This document shows positions 1 through 13,164 of a DNA stretch of 64,000 nucleotides, in pieces. Position 1 is the stretch's first letter. Every line of letters starts with the position of its first letter. Position numbers and translations under genes: made by a program. The notes beneath the pieces were generated by a model, which worked only from the letters and a program-made list of their open reading frames with translations, did not search any database and was not told the DNA's origin. Source of the DNA: Bagarius yarrelli (lineage: Eukaryota; Chordata; Actinopteri; Siluriformes; Sisoridae); NCBI GenBank assembly GCA_005784505.1, contig VCAZ01000014.1, positions 3,365,241 through 3,429,240 of the forward strand, read 5' to 3'.

Positions 1-214
1 AATGAACCTGCCACGGATTGATGACTTGATGACTCCTTTTTTGTGTGCGTCCGTTTTGGACAGGTTTTGACAGTCCTACAGTCTGAAATTGACAAGTGAA
101 ATTGTAAAGTGTGACATGGGGATTATGTTTCCTAAAGTCCAGGTCATGTGATTATTTTGTACTTAAAGAAACTTCCACTGTGATGGCCAAACTTAGCCTA
201 CTAATGAAAAAAAC

Positions 215-945
215 TATATAAAGATGTTATTAAGGTGAATTCATACCTTGATTCAAGGGGTCAAACAACCAAAAATCAAGTCAGGAATCTTGGTGTGATT
301 CTGGAGTCAGATCTTCGTTTTAGCAGTCATGTCAAGGCAACAACTAAATCGGCAAACTATCACTTTTAAAAACATTAATTGAATTCAGGGTTTTGTTTCC
401 ATTCAGAACCTGAAGAATCTTTTATCATCAGAAGACATAACTATTGTAACACACTCCTGACTGTCCATCCCAGAAAGACCATTAGACAGTTGCAGCTCAT
501 ACAGAACCCTGCCACCAGGATTCTGATTAGAACCATGACTTCGGTCCTCAGGTCCTTGCACTGGCTACCAGTTACATTTGGGATTGGTTTTAAAGTACTG
601 TTATTGATTTCTAAATCACTCAATGGCCTATAATTCAGATCACTAAATATAAACCAATCAGATCTCTCAGATCATTAGCGTCAAGTCAGTTAAACATACC
701 AAGGGTGCAGTCTAAACATCTGCTTTTAGCTATTATCAAATGTGCTAAATCAGTAGCCATCTTTGAATTCAGACTCAAAACACATCTGTCTAGTTCTGCA
801 TTTACAGAATGACCTCCGAACTAATTATCATTTTATATTCTTATCTGTTTTTATATTTTTCAAGATATTTTTTCTTATGTAAAGCAGTTTAAATTACCCC
901 AGTGTATGAAATGTGCTCTATAAATAAACTTACCTAAACTACAGC
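215..945 (+). mobile_element. L2-like LINE 3' fragment (reverse transcriptase C-terminus and tail)
   Basis: Frames with interruptions encode relics of the non-LTR reverse transcriptase C-terminus: NLGVILESDLRF-like, HNYCNTLLT, KTIRQLQLIQNPATRI, LRSLHWLPVTF. The 3' tail gtgctctataaataaact is typical of fish L2/CR1-group LINEs. It is truncated and mutated. Confidence 0.8.
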
Positions 946-2439
946 GTCCTCCTGAGTCGCCCCAAAAGAAGTCACATGTACACATTCAACTTTAAATATC
1001 CCCACACCACCACCAATTTTAAGCATTAACCATTCACAAATGTTTTATGACGTGAAAAATCCTGTAACTGTTTTACAGCATACGGCACAAACGGTATAAT
1101 CAGTACTACGCAATTAGGTCTGCTGACCAGCCCGACTCTAAAAATACACCAGCTGCTCCATCCATCACGGAACGACGACTTAAAACATGTGCTTCTCTGA
1201 CTGTTGATGGTGAGCCATGATGATGTAAACGTGGAAATCATAAAATCAAAAGAAATAGTGGAGTTTTTGAGTGGACGGCAGATTTTTCCTCTGCCTGTCA
1301 TGTGGCTTCTGGGCTGCTGCAATCCAGAAGAAGGGAGCAATGACTCACTGTTTTGGAAAAATTGGTTTACTTGAACGGCAAAGTCACGTTCTAAAGCAGA
1401 TACACAGAACATAATCAGATATAGTGTGGATGTGTCTGCTGTGCTGTTTTTAATAGTATTGTTAGTAGAACTTGGTAAAAACAAATGTAATCATGAAGGT
1501 TTAGGAACAGATCTAAAGGGTTTTCATCTTTTTTTTTTATATTTACAGCATTTGGTAGAGATCCACTAATTATGCTGGTGATCATTGAGATTAAACCTCA
1601 CAAAATCCTTATATTACATTCACATCATTACATCATCTAAGTGATATTACAGTGAACTTTGAATGTTAGAGCACTTAAGGACCAAAAAACCTACATTTTT
1701 TGCATAGATGGGTTTTTTCATAAGAATAGAGGATCAGACTAGTGATGGCTGTAATTAAAAGTGAAACTAATGAAACATTCTTAGTTTCAGCTCATCACTA
1801 CGGGAATAAGATTGAAATATGCACTTCGGATAGTATGCCATGTTTCGAATTCTTGCCCAGTGGATTTTAATAGATAATTTACAGTTTTTTTGGAGATATA
1901 AGGAAAAACGAAGAAGACAGACGAAACCCACATGAAAAAAAAGGAGAAACCTTAAAGGTCTTTGAGAAGAAGAATCCGAAGTGAGGATTAAATTTTAGTG
2001 TGTGTTTTTCCAATTTTTTTTAGACCTATGATAACCGCCACATTTCTAAACTTGTTTTTTAGCAGAATTTTGGAGGTCGTGCTGTAGATATATTTCTCTT
2101 TAATCAATATTTGTATCGAATCTTACTAAAGCAATTGTAGTTAAAGGGGTTGTTTCATAGGGCAGGACACTCAAGTTCAACTAGAACACACCATGTCTTC
2201 ATGAAGATCAGGGGTTTTGTTCACAGTGGAATCGATGGAATATACCTGAGGTTTTTCTTAGTTCCAGCAATAGAAAAAAATAATTCTACAACATATAATG
2301 TCAAGACAATTATGTGCATCCAACATTGAACTCAAAACTATTTGGTTGTGTGTAGGTGTTTTTGTAAGGTGTTCGCAAACTTCTGGCCAAATTGTACATA
2401 CTTATCTAAGATCCTAAGTGTTAAAAGCAGAACCAGCTA
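946..2439. other. intergenic, no gene seen
   Basis: AT-rich DNA downstream of the LINE. The minus ORF at 1026-1484 has no recognisable domain. No RNA gene or element recognised. Confidence 0.5.
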
Positions 2440-2570
2440 CCTTCTACTTACATTTTTATCCAAAACAACGTACATTTTTTTTATCAGTTGCAATTTGGTG
2501 GTGCTGGGAATGGGACACACAATCTTCCGATTAGCATTTCACCACCTTACCCACTTAGCTACTACTTCCC
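2440..2570 (-). mobile_element. degenerate tRNA-type SINE
   Basis: The reverse-complement SINE pattern is recognisable (ttggtggtgctgggaatggg, then gattagcatttcaccacctta). Confidence 0.5.
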
Positions 2571-2687
2571 AGATCAAAAGACCTACGAACTTAGAACTCC
2601 TAATAGCACTTATAAAATAAATGTGTTTGCCAAAAAGACTTAGTTATATAGTGCTAACGATAATGTTACAATAATAACGTTAATGAT

Positions 2688-2688
<1 letters not shown>

Positions 2689-2720
<32 letters not shown>
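2689..2720. repeat. (AAT)n microsatellite
   Basis: About ten AAT units. Confidence 0.9.
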
Positions 2721-2721
<1 letters not shown>

Positions 2722-4127
2722 TTTCGTTATCAGCCAGCTCGAAAGACACAGGGCCTTTCAGAATAAACAAGACAAAGAGTCTGGGCTTCAGTCACTCCGG
2801 TGGAAAAAAAGATACAGACAAAATACAAAAAGTAGGAAAAGATAAGCCAGAAGAAAGTTTCCAAAACGTAATCCTTAGCATGAGACGGAATTTATAATTC
2901 ATGGCCTTCTGTGTAGACTCTCCTAATCCTCTGAATTAGGTCAGCATCAGTGCTTTCGTCTATGGAATAGAACTGAAAATGTATCAGACATTAATTCTTT
3001 CCTAACTTTTTTTTAAGCGTTCTGTCATCAGGTAATTTCATGTCATCAGGTTTAGCCCAAGAGGGCTAAACAAGGAAAAAGGTAATTACATAAAAAAAGT
3101 AATATAGCTTAAGTAAGTGCAGGGGCGGATGAAAAAGGGTCAGACGCTGACGAACAGGACTTCCGATACCAACGACGGTCAGATTCTTGTAGATTTTAAC
3201 GGCATGCAGAGACTATCCAGTAAAAGTGTTTATCTAATCTCTACAGGGAACATGCGGGAGAGGAAGTGCAGATTAAACCTTGACTTAGGTGCGGTATTAA
3301 CATTAGACGTTAAGCCTATCTTCATTGTCTTTGCAAGTTTAGGGGCAAAGAAATTTCGGATTTGTCCTCATGAGGCATTAAATCACTAGTGCACATGGGA
3401 AAAGCCACAATGTTCCACTTATTATTGTTTTTATTTAGCCCAGAGTTTCTCAAACTGGAAGGCACGGAGGGGCAGAGGGAGGCTAGCGCGATGCCAGCAG
3501 ATTTTAGGTGGATGCAATAAAATTTTCAAAAGAGTAAAAAGGGTGGATTTATGAGCCGAAATTATATAGCATGTCACACAGGTCGCTATAAAAGTTCTAG
3601 CTATCGTCACTGCAATTTCACAATATTTAATATAAGTATTAATGATCACTCATTGGGCAATTGGGCCCAATGAACCATTGTTCATTTGCTTTTCCTTCAG
3701 ACACACACGCGCGCACACACACAAGTTATTTTAACATTCCTGTTGTCCTTATGTTGGAATTTTTTGTACTGTCTTAAAATTAACATGGAAGAACCCAGAT
3801 TTGGGTGCTAATTTACCATTTCATGTTTATAAATTGTAAAATCCGGTGAATAAAGTTTATTACTGTTTGACAGAAACACACCAGGTTTCATATATTCCTC
3901 TTTAATCAGTCACATACATTAACAGTGTCATGTCAGAGAACCGGGTTCTTCTAGTCTAGTCCTGTTTTATCTTTTATCCTTACATATTTTCTGATTAATC
4001 TGTTCTAAATACCTTTTTCCTCCATCGAGCATTAAATAGAAGGATTTTCTCTGTACATCTGGGTGTCAGTGATTCTTTTCTGACGTCAGAGAGAGACAGC
4101 TGCAGCAGAACTCCCCAACTTCCAGAC
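2721..4127. other. intergenic, no gene seen
   Basis: Nothing beyond a short (AC)n near 3703-3723 and short chance ORFs (3117-3389 plus, 3431-3649 minus) without recognisable domains. Confidence 0.5.
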
Positions 4128-4320
4128 TTTATGGCATTTACGGCATTTGGCAGACGTCCTTATCCAAAGCGACTTACATTTGTCTGAATTATACAACTGA
4201 GCAATTGGGGGGTAAAGGCCTTGTTTAGGGGCCCAACAGTGGCAACTTGGTTGTGCTGGAAATCAAAACCTGATCTTTCAATTAGCAGGCCAACACCTTA
4301 ACCACTGAGCCATGACTTTT
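4128..4320 (-). mobile_element. tRNA-type SINE
   Basis: Reverse orientation: tail ggcagacgtccttatccaaa gcgacttaca, body, and tRNA-like head aacaccttaaccactgagcc. Confidence 0.8.
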
Positions 4321-4462
4321 CAATTTAGAGCCAGATTACAGCTGACCACCAGTTAAAACTTAATTCCAGTTAACACCAGTTAAAACGTAATTCTTGTTAA
4401 ATTACTTTAATACAAGATAGAACATAAAAACATGGATCTATCCTGCCTTGCCTTAACGGTTC

Positions 4463-4855
4463 AGGCTGGTGGTGGTAGTGTAATGGTGTGGGGGAATATT
4501 TTCTTGGCACACTTTGAGCCCCTTAGTACCAATTGAGCATCGTTTAAACACCACAGCCTACCTGAGTATTGTTGCTGACCATGGACATCCCTTTATGACT
4601 ACAGTGTTCCCATCTTCTGATGGCTACTTCCAGCAGGATAATGCACCAGGTCACAAAGCTCAAATCATCTCAGACTTAAACAAGACAATGAATTCACTTT
4701 ACTCCAATGGCCTCCACAGTCACCATTATAGCCTTCCGACTTGCATTCAGTCGAGAAATTATTGTTCATGTGCATTGACTGTGATAATGCGCCTTACATC
4801 CGTTTCGGAGAACCAGAGAACAAATATTTTAATTGATCACACAGGCTTTTAAGTG
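4463..4855 (+). pseudogene. Tc1/mariner transposase fragment
   Basis: Encodes a decayed DDE transposase segment with FQQDNAPGHKAQIISDL, the catalytic-Asp 'DNAPxHKA' motif of fish Tc1-like elements. It is flanked by frame breaks; no TIRs found. Confidence 0.75.
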
Positions 4856-5027
4856 CCACCAAAATGAGGCACCGAAATCTGCTTTGTGATTTAGTTCTAG
4901 TACATACTGGGCTACAGAGGTACATGTGCCATATTGGCACCAACCTAATTACTGTATATAACAGATGAAAAAGCTCAAATAACTCCAGCTCTGCAGAATC
5001 ATATACAAGGTAAGAATTTAGACCTTA

Positions 5028-5032
<5 letters not shown>

Positions 5033-5069
<37 letters not shown>

Positions 5070-5092
5070 TATATATATATATATATATATTA
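5033..5092. repeat. (TA)n microsatellite
   Basis: About 60 bp of TA with one interruption. Confidence 0.95.
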
Positions 5093-6190
5093 TAGTTAGT
5101 ACAAATTTTTCAGAATTGCAGTCACACATTTTCTCCCCTACATCAAAGCAATCTGTCTAAAAAGTAGTGCAGAACCACGTAGTAATCAGCTAAAATATGC
5201 GATCTGGAATTCGCCTCAGTCAAAGCGTAAAGTGAGCTAATTTAGCCTCTTCTATACATCCATTGCAGTCCTGATTTCAGAAAGCGTCAGCAGCCTATAT
5301 TATGGCCGAAATGCCCTGAAGATTAAGGAAAGAAAGCTTTGTACATCTTCCCAGCACACCTGCCCTTCATTAGAAATTTCCCTGCGGTGCCAGAAAGATT
5401 TCCCATCCACAATAAACCAATTTAAAAGCTATCTTCAATCTTAGATAAAAACAATAAGGAAATAAATCACAGTAAGTGTTTACAGATATAGAAATTTGTG
5501 GCATAGTCTACAAGATGCTTTAAGAAACTGACCTGCAATCAGTATACAGAGTTTAACAAGTTAAATGTGAAATGTAAGACTTTTTAATACCACTTTATAG
5601 CAAACTGAATAGCACCAAACCTGCGACGAAAACACTCGCACACACACATACATCCATCCATCCATCCATCCATCCCATCTCACAGGCTCTCGCATATACC
5701 TTTCCGCATTGCATGTGAGATTTCACCAATTTGATATCTATTGTATTCGGTTTAAACCGTCATTGACAAATGGTGCAGTTTGTCTCATACATTTTCAGCC
5801 ATTTCTTATTAAACTTGCATTTACCCACTGCAGCTACCTGGAGTTCAACCTGCTACTTCAATTCCCTCTGATGATGCAATAAATAGGATGGAGGGGGGAA
5901 AAAATCTCATTTGGTCTGTCCAACTGCCGTCTAAAATCATTGGGTCTGTTTTTTTTATTGCTGTGATTTTTTGTGGTTATATGCTCAGAATATCAAAAAA
6001 ATAACTATCCAATCTGAATTTAGAAAACTTAAAGACATTAAAGGACTTTTTTAAGAACCCGTGGTCACCCTGGCAAAGCTACAGTACTGTTAAAAGTTCA
6101 AGGCACTTGTATAAAAATACTATAAATCGAGTATGATGTGAAAGATAATGTCCTAATTAGATTTTCTTCATCAATTAAATTTTATTAAAC
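5093..6190. other. intergenic, no gene seen
   Basis: AT-rich; contains a short (CATC)n at about 5648-5676. No coding or RNA gene recognised. Confidence 0.5.
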
Positions 6191-6382
6191 CAGGGGTGGG
6201 CAATCTCGGTCCTGGAGGGCCTGCGGTGCCCTGCAGAGTTCATCTCCAACCCTAATCAGGCACACCTCAACCAATTAATTAAGATCTTGCTAGGAATACT
6301 TGAAACTTACAGGTAAGTGTGTTAAGGCAAGTTGGGGCTAAATTCTGCACCGACCCTCCAGGACCGAGATTGCCCACCCCTG
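6191..6382. mobile_element. hAT-type MITE with 8-bp TSD
   Basis: The 192-bp element starts caggggtgggcaatctcggt and ends accgagattgcccacccctg, long near-perfect inverted ends. It is flanked by the 8-bp duplication tattaaac (6183-6190 and 6383-6390). Non-autonomous. Confidence 0.92.
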
Positions 6383-6390
6383 TATTAAAC

Positions 6391-7732
6391 ATTGGGATTG
6401 TTATTATCCTTTGCGTTTAAAGCAGCTTTTGTTCTCGGCGGGCTTGCACAGTTTTTCAGGTAGCTTTACAGGTCGGTCTCTTGAAGCATCTTGAGGACGT
6501 TGCCACAGTTCTTCTAGATTTAGTCGGTCTCAGATTGTTTTTTCTTAAATTCATATTATTCTAGACAGACCGGATGATGATGAGATCAGATCGCTGTGTG
6601 AAGCACAAACTCCTTGTGCAAACAGAAATCTCACTATTACGATTAAAGGTTTGGAGGTGTTAAACTGATACAGCAAAAGATAAAAATGACTGACTTTAAA
6701 CCATTTTTAGCTGGTGAAAATACCAGTCTTCTGACTATTTTGCCCACCACTGTAATTCTTTCCACACGTTTCAGTATTTTAACATGACACCGTTCGCCTC
6801 TGTAAGAAGCCTCCAGACGAGATTTTGCCTCGGGACAACCAGCCTTGAAATAACCTCCACTGCTTTTAAACCTTTACAGCCACATGACTCAAATATTGCA
6901 AATTTAATAAACCTTCAGACATGCGAATCTGCCCTGTCCTGGCCTACGCAACAACAACATCTGCGTCTTCCGTGAGGTGGATTACTCCACATCTGGGCTT
7001 CATCCTGATGTTTTTTAAAGGGGTAGAAGGGACAAGAAGGCAGCTGCGCCCTACGGTCCCAGGTGGTAGCGATTGGCAATGTTTCAGCCTGCTTGTGAGA
7101 GGACCGATCTTTGATTCCTGGCTGCTGTGTTATCGTGTTAAATAGTGGGCCACACACACACACATGGGGAAAATCCAGAAATAATTGTGGTCTTAGTGGG
7201 GGGGGGTAGGGCACATCAGTGGAAGGAGAAAGCGTAACTAACACCAAGCCTGAAGATCTACACGGCATTTTGTCTATTGTGTAACTTCACAAACAAGTGA
7301 ATAAGAAGTATTTTTTTTCTTCAAAGGGTCTGGGTGTGAACAAGAGAACCGGGTGTGTTCGACAAAATGAGCACGAAAAACAAACTGCCCCAAAATGACT
7401 GAATATCAACGCAAACATCTATAAGCTTCTGCCTCTGTTTGACTGATGATTACGGTCAGGTCGGGGTCAGTCGAAGCCCTTTTAAAACACCGGTTCTAGT
7501 GAACGCATCCCAACTAATCAGTTTTCCTTCCTTTCTCCTTTCCAAATGCTCAGGTGTGTAACTTTTATCGCCTGGAAAACGAACATACCCGGGCAACCAC
7601 ATGTGGCAGTTTCTCTGCCATCTGGACTCCTGACTTTCATTTACACACACACACACACACACACAGGTCAGGTCCTGCATTTTGTTTTAAAGCAAGGTAT
7701 ATTCGGAAGCGGAGCGCATTGATGTAGAACTT

Positions 7733-7775
<43 letters not shown>

Positions 7776-8954
7776 GTTTACACGGTGGAAAATGGCGCAC
7801 AGGCCACGCGGCTTCCTCTGGTGTTGGGTGTAAAACATGTCCAAGCCCCTTTGGGAGGCCCAAGTGCAAGTCTAACAGGTTTTAATGAGGCAACACAGCT
7901 AACAGCTTCAGTGCAAGAAATAATCACGCTCAGCAACATTACTCACAGCTGAAGTATTTGCAAAGATATATGGGACGTGCTGGAGGTTCTAGACGTGTGG
8001 AATACAACGTGTCACATGGTGGTGATCCTTAAAATTCCGTGAATAAACACAAGACAGTTGACCAAATAGACACTTTTTTTTATCTTTGCATTGACTAAGC
8101 AGGTTTAAAAAAGATCACACATCAGTGTGAGAATTAGTCTGCTTTGAATTTTCCTCAGCCCTGATTATAAGCTGGAATTATCCTGATCCAATGTTCCGAA
8201 TCAGAATTTTACTGCGGCCAAAGATGAAAATAACCTAAATATATAACTAGTTCAGGATAATAAGGAATTAGGTCCAGTCCCAATAAAGCAGTAGAGGTTT
8301 TACCTTTATCCAGCTGAAATGCAGGTTGGCTTAACCGAGACTAGTCATGCATTAGCACATCACGCTAAAAGGCACATATAAAAAAAAAAAAAAAAAAAGA
8401 AACGGCACGCAGCCAAGACTTCATAAACGAAGACTGAAAAGATCACAGAAAGTCTGCAGAGTATTAAAAGGTCCACTGGGACAATTTTCTTTAACAATGC
8501 ACTTTTAGTTTAAACCTACCCCAAACCTGTCAAACACTCGTCCTCTGGTTATAATTATAGAGCAAGAAGTCGAACGGAATAAAAAGTTTACTGGCTTTTC
8601 GGGCACCGTTTTCCGATCAATCCTATGCGATAATCTTTCAGTGTCATAAGCAGACATCAGATCCCGACTAATTGCATGTTTATGTGACGGGAAACTGATA
8701 TGCAGAACTGATCATTTTTTTATTCTTTTACTTTGGGTTTTGTTACAACACAGTTATAACAGCACTGATCTGAACAAGCGTTTTTGTTTATAACACCGTC
8801 AGCACTGTAATTATACCCTCACTCGCTAAACTACTTCTATTAATAAAAACAGTAGATATGTTATAACGTAATTATACTTGTATAAGGAAGTAAAGTATTA
8901 TAAAATATATCTATATTATAAAGGAGTGCCGAGGAATGCACTGCATAATTATAA
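6391..8954. other. intergenic, no gene seen
   Basis: Contains a less AT-rich repeat-free block at 6784-7280, (AC)n runs near 7151 and 7645, a ~37-bp poly(A) at 7734-7770 and another A run near 8380. Short ORFs here show no domains. Confidence 0.5.
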
Positions 8955-9125
8955 ATAGCAAGTGGTAGTGCTAAACTAGAAGATCAGGGTTTGATTCCCA
9001 GAACAACCAAGTTACCACTGATGGGCCCCTGAGCAAGGCCCTTAACCGCCAGATGCAGAGATAAATGGAAGTCGCTCTGGATAAGGGCCAAAGGCCAAAT
9101 GCTGCAAATGTAAAAATGCATCTGG
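8955..9125 (+). mobile_element. tRNA-type SINE
   Basis: Forward copy with gggcccctgagcaaggccct and tail gtcgctctggataagggcc. Head partly lost. Confidence 0.8.
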
Positions 9126-9214
9126 TGGCAGACTGCGTCAAATCTCATTAAAACATCAGATCATTAAAACGATCAGCATAAGAGGATCAGTGCCCTGGGA
9201 CGAAATATATACAC

Positions 9215-9286
9215 ATCTCTCTATCTATCTATCTACCTATCTATCTATAGATCTCTCTCTCTCTCTTTATATATATATATATATAC

Positions 9287-9317
<31 letters not shown>

Positions 9318-9325
9318 TATATATG
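9215..9325. repeat. compound TATC / TC / TA / CATA microsatellite
   Basis: Successive tetra- and dinucleotide runs. Confidence 0.9.
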
Positions 9326-11029
9326 TGTTTTATGGCGAGTTGCAAGGGACAGATGGGACATGACTCATGAAAGTGTAAGCAGGAAAAAAAGGACAGTGTT
9401 TTCAGATCAGACTCAGGCCTCATTCAGATGTGGTAATAAATGGGATATGAATGGGATACGCGCATTAGCATGTGCAGTGTAAGCAGACAGATCAGATTTT
9501 CACCTGTCGAACGTCATTGAATAAATAACACACACACACACACACACAGGCTTTTAAATATGATGTGGAGCCAAAATACTGAATAATTAATTAATTATTG
9601 TCCGTTTGGTTGTTTTGCCGTGTATAGTGTAAATGCAGGTATCGGAAACGGGTCAGATTGAAAAGATGTATTTACCAAATTTGAATTGATCTACAGTGTA
9701 AATGCAGCCTTAGTGATGATGGTTTTTAGGGAGCTCATCGATGGAACCGAGGTTTCAACACGACTCCGCAGGTTTCCTGTTACACGACCAGAGCAATAAG
9801 AGATGTGGCTCAGCTAATTGTTACGGTACATTTTCCTTTAAAAAGCCCACTGACATTTTATCACGTCCAAAACATTTAAATCTTCTTATTTTGGAGATCA
9901 GTCCATGGTCCATTAATAACCCACTGCCTTTTAAAGGGAATCAAATAAAACACACGTCCAGAAATAAACTATGGATGTTAATATAAACTGGGCAACTGAA
10001 TCCCTATAACCATTTTTCATGTATGGTTATAAGATGAATGAATTTGGGGGGTTGAAAAAAGTTAAAGCTAAGAGATTTACGGCAGGGGTCAGTTCACGGG
10101 TCAGTCTACAGGCTCTGCTGTGCCAGACCTCAGGTGGTGGATCAACAAGGTCAACTGTCTGTGAAGCTCATTTCCCCACTGAAAGCATGCACAACTTGGA
10201 GAGGAAGTGGTACAACCGAGAGTCGACTGGGGAGCCATGGAAATTAAATAAAGAAAGGGAGTGTAAGCAGCCAGCCCCTGTGCTCCAGTGTAAACAGAGC
10301 CTGTGCAAGGTCAAGAGCACGGCGCAAATGGAGGCTTAATCAAAAACAAATGCATGAGCTTTATCTTTTAAAAAAACGAGGGCGATTGATTTAGGCAGCA
10401 GTCAAAGCCAGGATGTCGAATCATCCAATGAGAAAGTGCAGGAAGTCGTTGGAAAGATATTTCTGAACGGTTAGTTATTACGTGACAAAATATTTTTATG
10501 CCCCTGCATATTGAACAGATATTCCATTGCCATGGTTACATTCGGAGGAGGTTTAGTAATAAAATAGTCTTATTAAAAATAAATTACCATCACTGATTCA
10601 TAAATTATTGTTTTTTTTCCCAAAAGTATACACTCCTTGGATGGCTTTATGACCCAGACTCTTTTTACTACCACTAACTTTGTTCTTCGGGGTAAAGGAA
10701 TTAGGCCCGTGTTGTCAGATGCAGTTTTACGGCTGCTGAAATGTGCTCAGTTATTAGACAAAAAACTTTAATTGCAGTTTTTTTTGGGGATCTGGCAGGG
10801 ATAGTAAAGCAATAGTCTTAATTCCGGCTGCGTAGTGGATAGTGCAACTAGTCAGAGTATCTGCTACCCATCACAGTTCCTCACATCCACCCATCATTTT
10901 CTCCCAGGGACACCACAGTTAGTGTTGAACTTAGGCAGCTTAAATAGGAGATAATGGGGGGGTGCGCATACTTTCATTTGTGCAATCATTCATATAAAAA
11001 TCTTTGAACATGCATTTAAAATTTTTATT
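9326..11029. other. intergenic, no gene seen
   Basis: Includes (AC)n near 9527-9550 and a repeat-free GC-richer block 10020-10340 open on the plus strand (106 codons) with no recognisable domain. Confidence 0.5.
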
Positions 11030-11345
11030 GATCCATCCATCCATCCATCCATCCATCCATATTCTTATTTATCATTATGGGGATCTGCTGGAGTCTATCC
11101 CAGCTGTCATTGGGCGAAAGGCAGGGGTCACCTTGGACAGGTCACCAGTCCATCGTAGGGCCACATACAGACAAACCACCACACACACACACACACTCAC
11201 ACTCGCTCCTATGGGCAATTCAGAATCACCAATCAATCTAACATACATGTTTTTAGACTGTCAGAGGAAACTGGAGAACCCGGAGGAAACCCACACAAAC
11301 ACAGGCAGGACCCCTGCAGGGGTTAGGAACCTGGGACTGTCTTGT
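11030..11345 (+). mobile_element. dispersed teleost retroelement-like repeat (copy 1)
   Basis: Starts with (CATC)n, then ggggatctgctggagtctat, ccatcgtagggccacataca and agaggaaactggagaacccg. This widespread fish repeat is often attributed to LINE 3' ends (RTE/Expander-like; family name uncertain). Confidence 0.75.
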
Positions 11346-12641
11346 CGTGAGGCAACCGTGCAAACCAATATATATTTTAATTAATTTTTTTTTATTTCAA
11401 ATAAAACAAAAACCTGTTTATTGGCTCACAAGACAGATGTTTGCTAGTTGGGGTCAAGGTTCACATAAATAATGTCAGAAGAAAGCTGGGGGGGGGGGCA
11501 ACTACCGTAAGCAAATGTCAGAGTTCTTTACATACCACATTTTTCCTTTAAACTGGCTGTTTTAAACAAATTAATACAGCTTTTTTTGCATGTTTATCTA
11601 AAAAAAAGGAGTTCAGGTGCAGCTGTATTTCCACAGCAAATAGTCAGAAGTTGTAAATGATGTCATTTACAGCTTTGAATACGTGAAAGGAGGAAAAAAA
11701 AGTGTGTTTTTTTTTGTTGAAATATTAAAAAAAAAAAAACTGAACGTAACACATCTGTATTACGTGCCGTGTTTCTCGGATTTTTCTTCTATGTATTTGA
11801 AAAAGCATTGAAAGTAGCGGTGCAGATCCTTGCTACTAAACTGCTAAACTTTATTAACGGTCAAATATTTTCCAAGCTGATCTCAAGCAGGCATTTCAGC
11901 CAAGTCAAATTTGGAATGTAGAGGATGTGATTATTTACTACAAATGTAGGGTGTTTTTATCCCTCATCACTAAGCAATACGCCACTTGGAATAGAAAGTC
12001 ATTTTCTCTAAAATGAGATAACAGATGCTGAACTGAAAAACTGCAGAAGGAGACCAGCGGTGGCTGTTAACTGAGACTGCAGTCTTTAAACTGACATGCC
12101 TGCGGTTTACTAAGACCGCTTTTGCAGAGGCAGTAGATTATGGGGCTGTTCCTCAATCTTAAAAAAAAAAAAAAAGAAGAAGAAGCTTATTGCTATATAG
12201 AGCAAAAGCTGCTGTAGTTTGGATTTTTTTTTTTCACTAAGCTAAATAAGTTATACATACTCTACATATCTGTTTTCTCTCATTTATCTTGGCATTGTGG
12301 TTTGGAAAAACAACCACAAAAAACATCTACACACACAAGCAAATATATATATTCATTTTTTTTCCTATTATAAACATAGTATAACATCTTGTTTACTCTA
12401 GTTTGAGCATGTTATTGCGTCGTCCCAACCATTCATTACCAATTAAACTGCCAGCAGTGTGAAATCCAAACGCCTGGAGTTTGCTGCCCCCTTTTGTTAC
12501 TTCCATGGAATTAACACTTATTCATAATAAATGTAAATAAAGTCTCTTTACTCCCGAACATAAAATACAACTTGAATACAAACTACCTTTTTTTTAAGGT
12601 TATTAAGGAAGATATACGCGCTTCACAAAAATAAATAAACA
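11346..12641. other. intergenic, no gene seen
   Basis: AT-rich with several short A/T/G runs. Lies downstream of the brca2 poly(A) signal. Confidence 0.5.
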
Positions 12642-12852
12642 TTTATTCAACTTTTTTTTTGTTAAGAAAAGGATTACAGCGAGCATCTCTTGTGCAGTTT
12701 TCAAGTCATCTCAGTAGACAGTGTGAGCTAGAAATAAATGGACCATTTATAGACTATATACACATAAAACAGTCATAAGATAGAAACGGTGTCTTCCCCC
12801 TTTTTTTTTTGGGGGGGGGGGGCACCTTCTAGTTTTGCAGTAACTACCTCTT
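12642..12852 (-). other. brca2: brca2 3' UTR with poly(A) signal
   Basis: On the minus strand an AATAAA occurs at 12642-12647, about 205 nt after the stop. The UTR begins with a homopolymer pair (C run then A run, 12798-12822 region). The exact cleavage site is inferred. Confidence 0.6.
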
Positions 12853-13164
12853 TTAGAGTGTTTGTGTGGTTATCATGGCCATTTCCTCGTCGTTTACCCA
12901 CTGCTTGTTCTGCTCCGGTGCTGGAGTTAGAACTGTCTGGGGATTACGAGGAGTCTCACACCTCCGGGGAGGGTTAAATGTCTTGCCGACTCTGGGAGAG
13001 TGGACCATGCCCAGATTAATAAGGGGAGATGGGTTTTGAAGGCGTGACAGGTACTCTGAACAACGTTTTCTTTTCACACTCCTGGGGTCCTTGGTGTCTG
13101 GGGTTTCAGTGGCTACACAGGTTCTTTTAGATACTGGAGTAAAAGCGGAGAAAACTCGACCAGT
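12853..13164 (-). CDS. brca2: brca2 exon 27 (C-terminal RAD51-binding tail and stop)
   Basis: 312 nt including the TAA stop at 12853-12855. Acceptor ctttttttcccattag. It encodes the NLS-like SVKRKRCSEYLSRL, then MVHSPRVGKTFNPPRRCETP, matching human TFVSPAAQKAFQPPRSCG, where S3291 is the CDK site gating RAD51 binding. It ends DEEMAMITTQTL, aligned to human DEELALINTQAL. Roughly 60 further human residues are absent. Confidence 0.95.
   Translation of the reverse strand, partial: TGRVFSAFTPVSKRTCVATETPDTKDPRSVKRKRCSEYLSRLQNPSPLINLGMVHSPRVGKTFNPPRRCETPRNPQTVLTPAPEQNKQWVNDEEMAMITTQTL

Noticed and set aside
1026..1484. 152-codon minus-strand ORF
   Set aside because: No recognisable domain, no splice or promoter context; likely chance.
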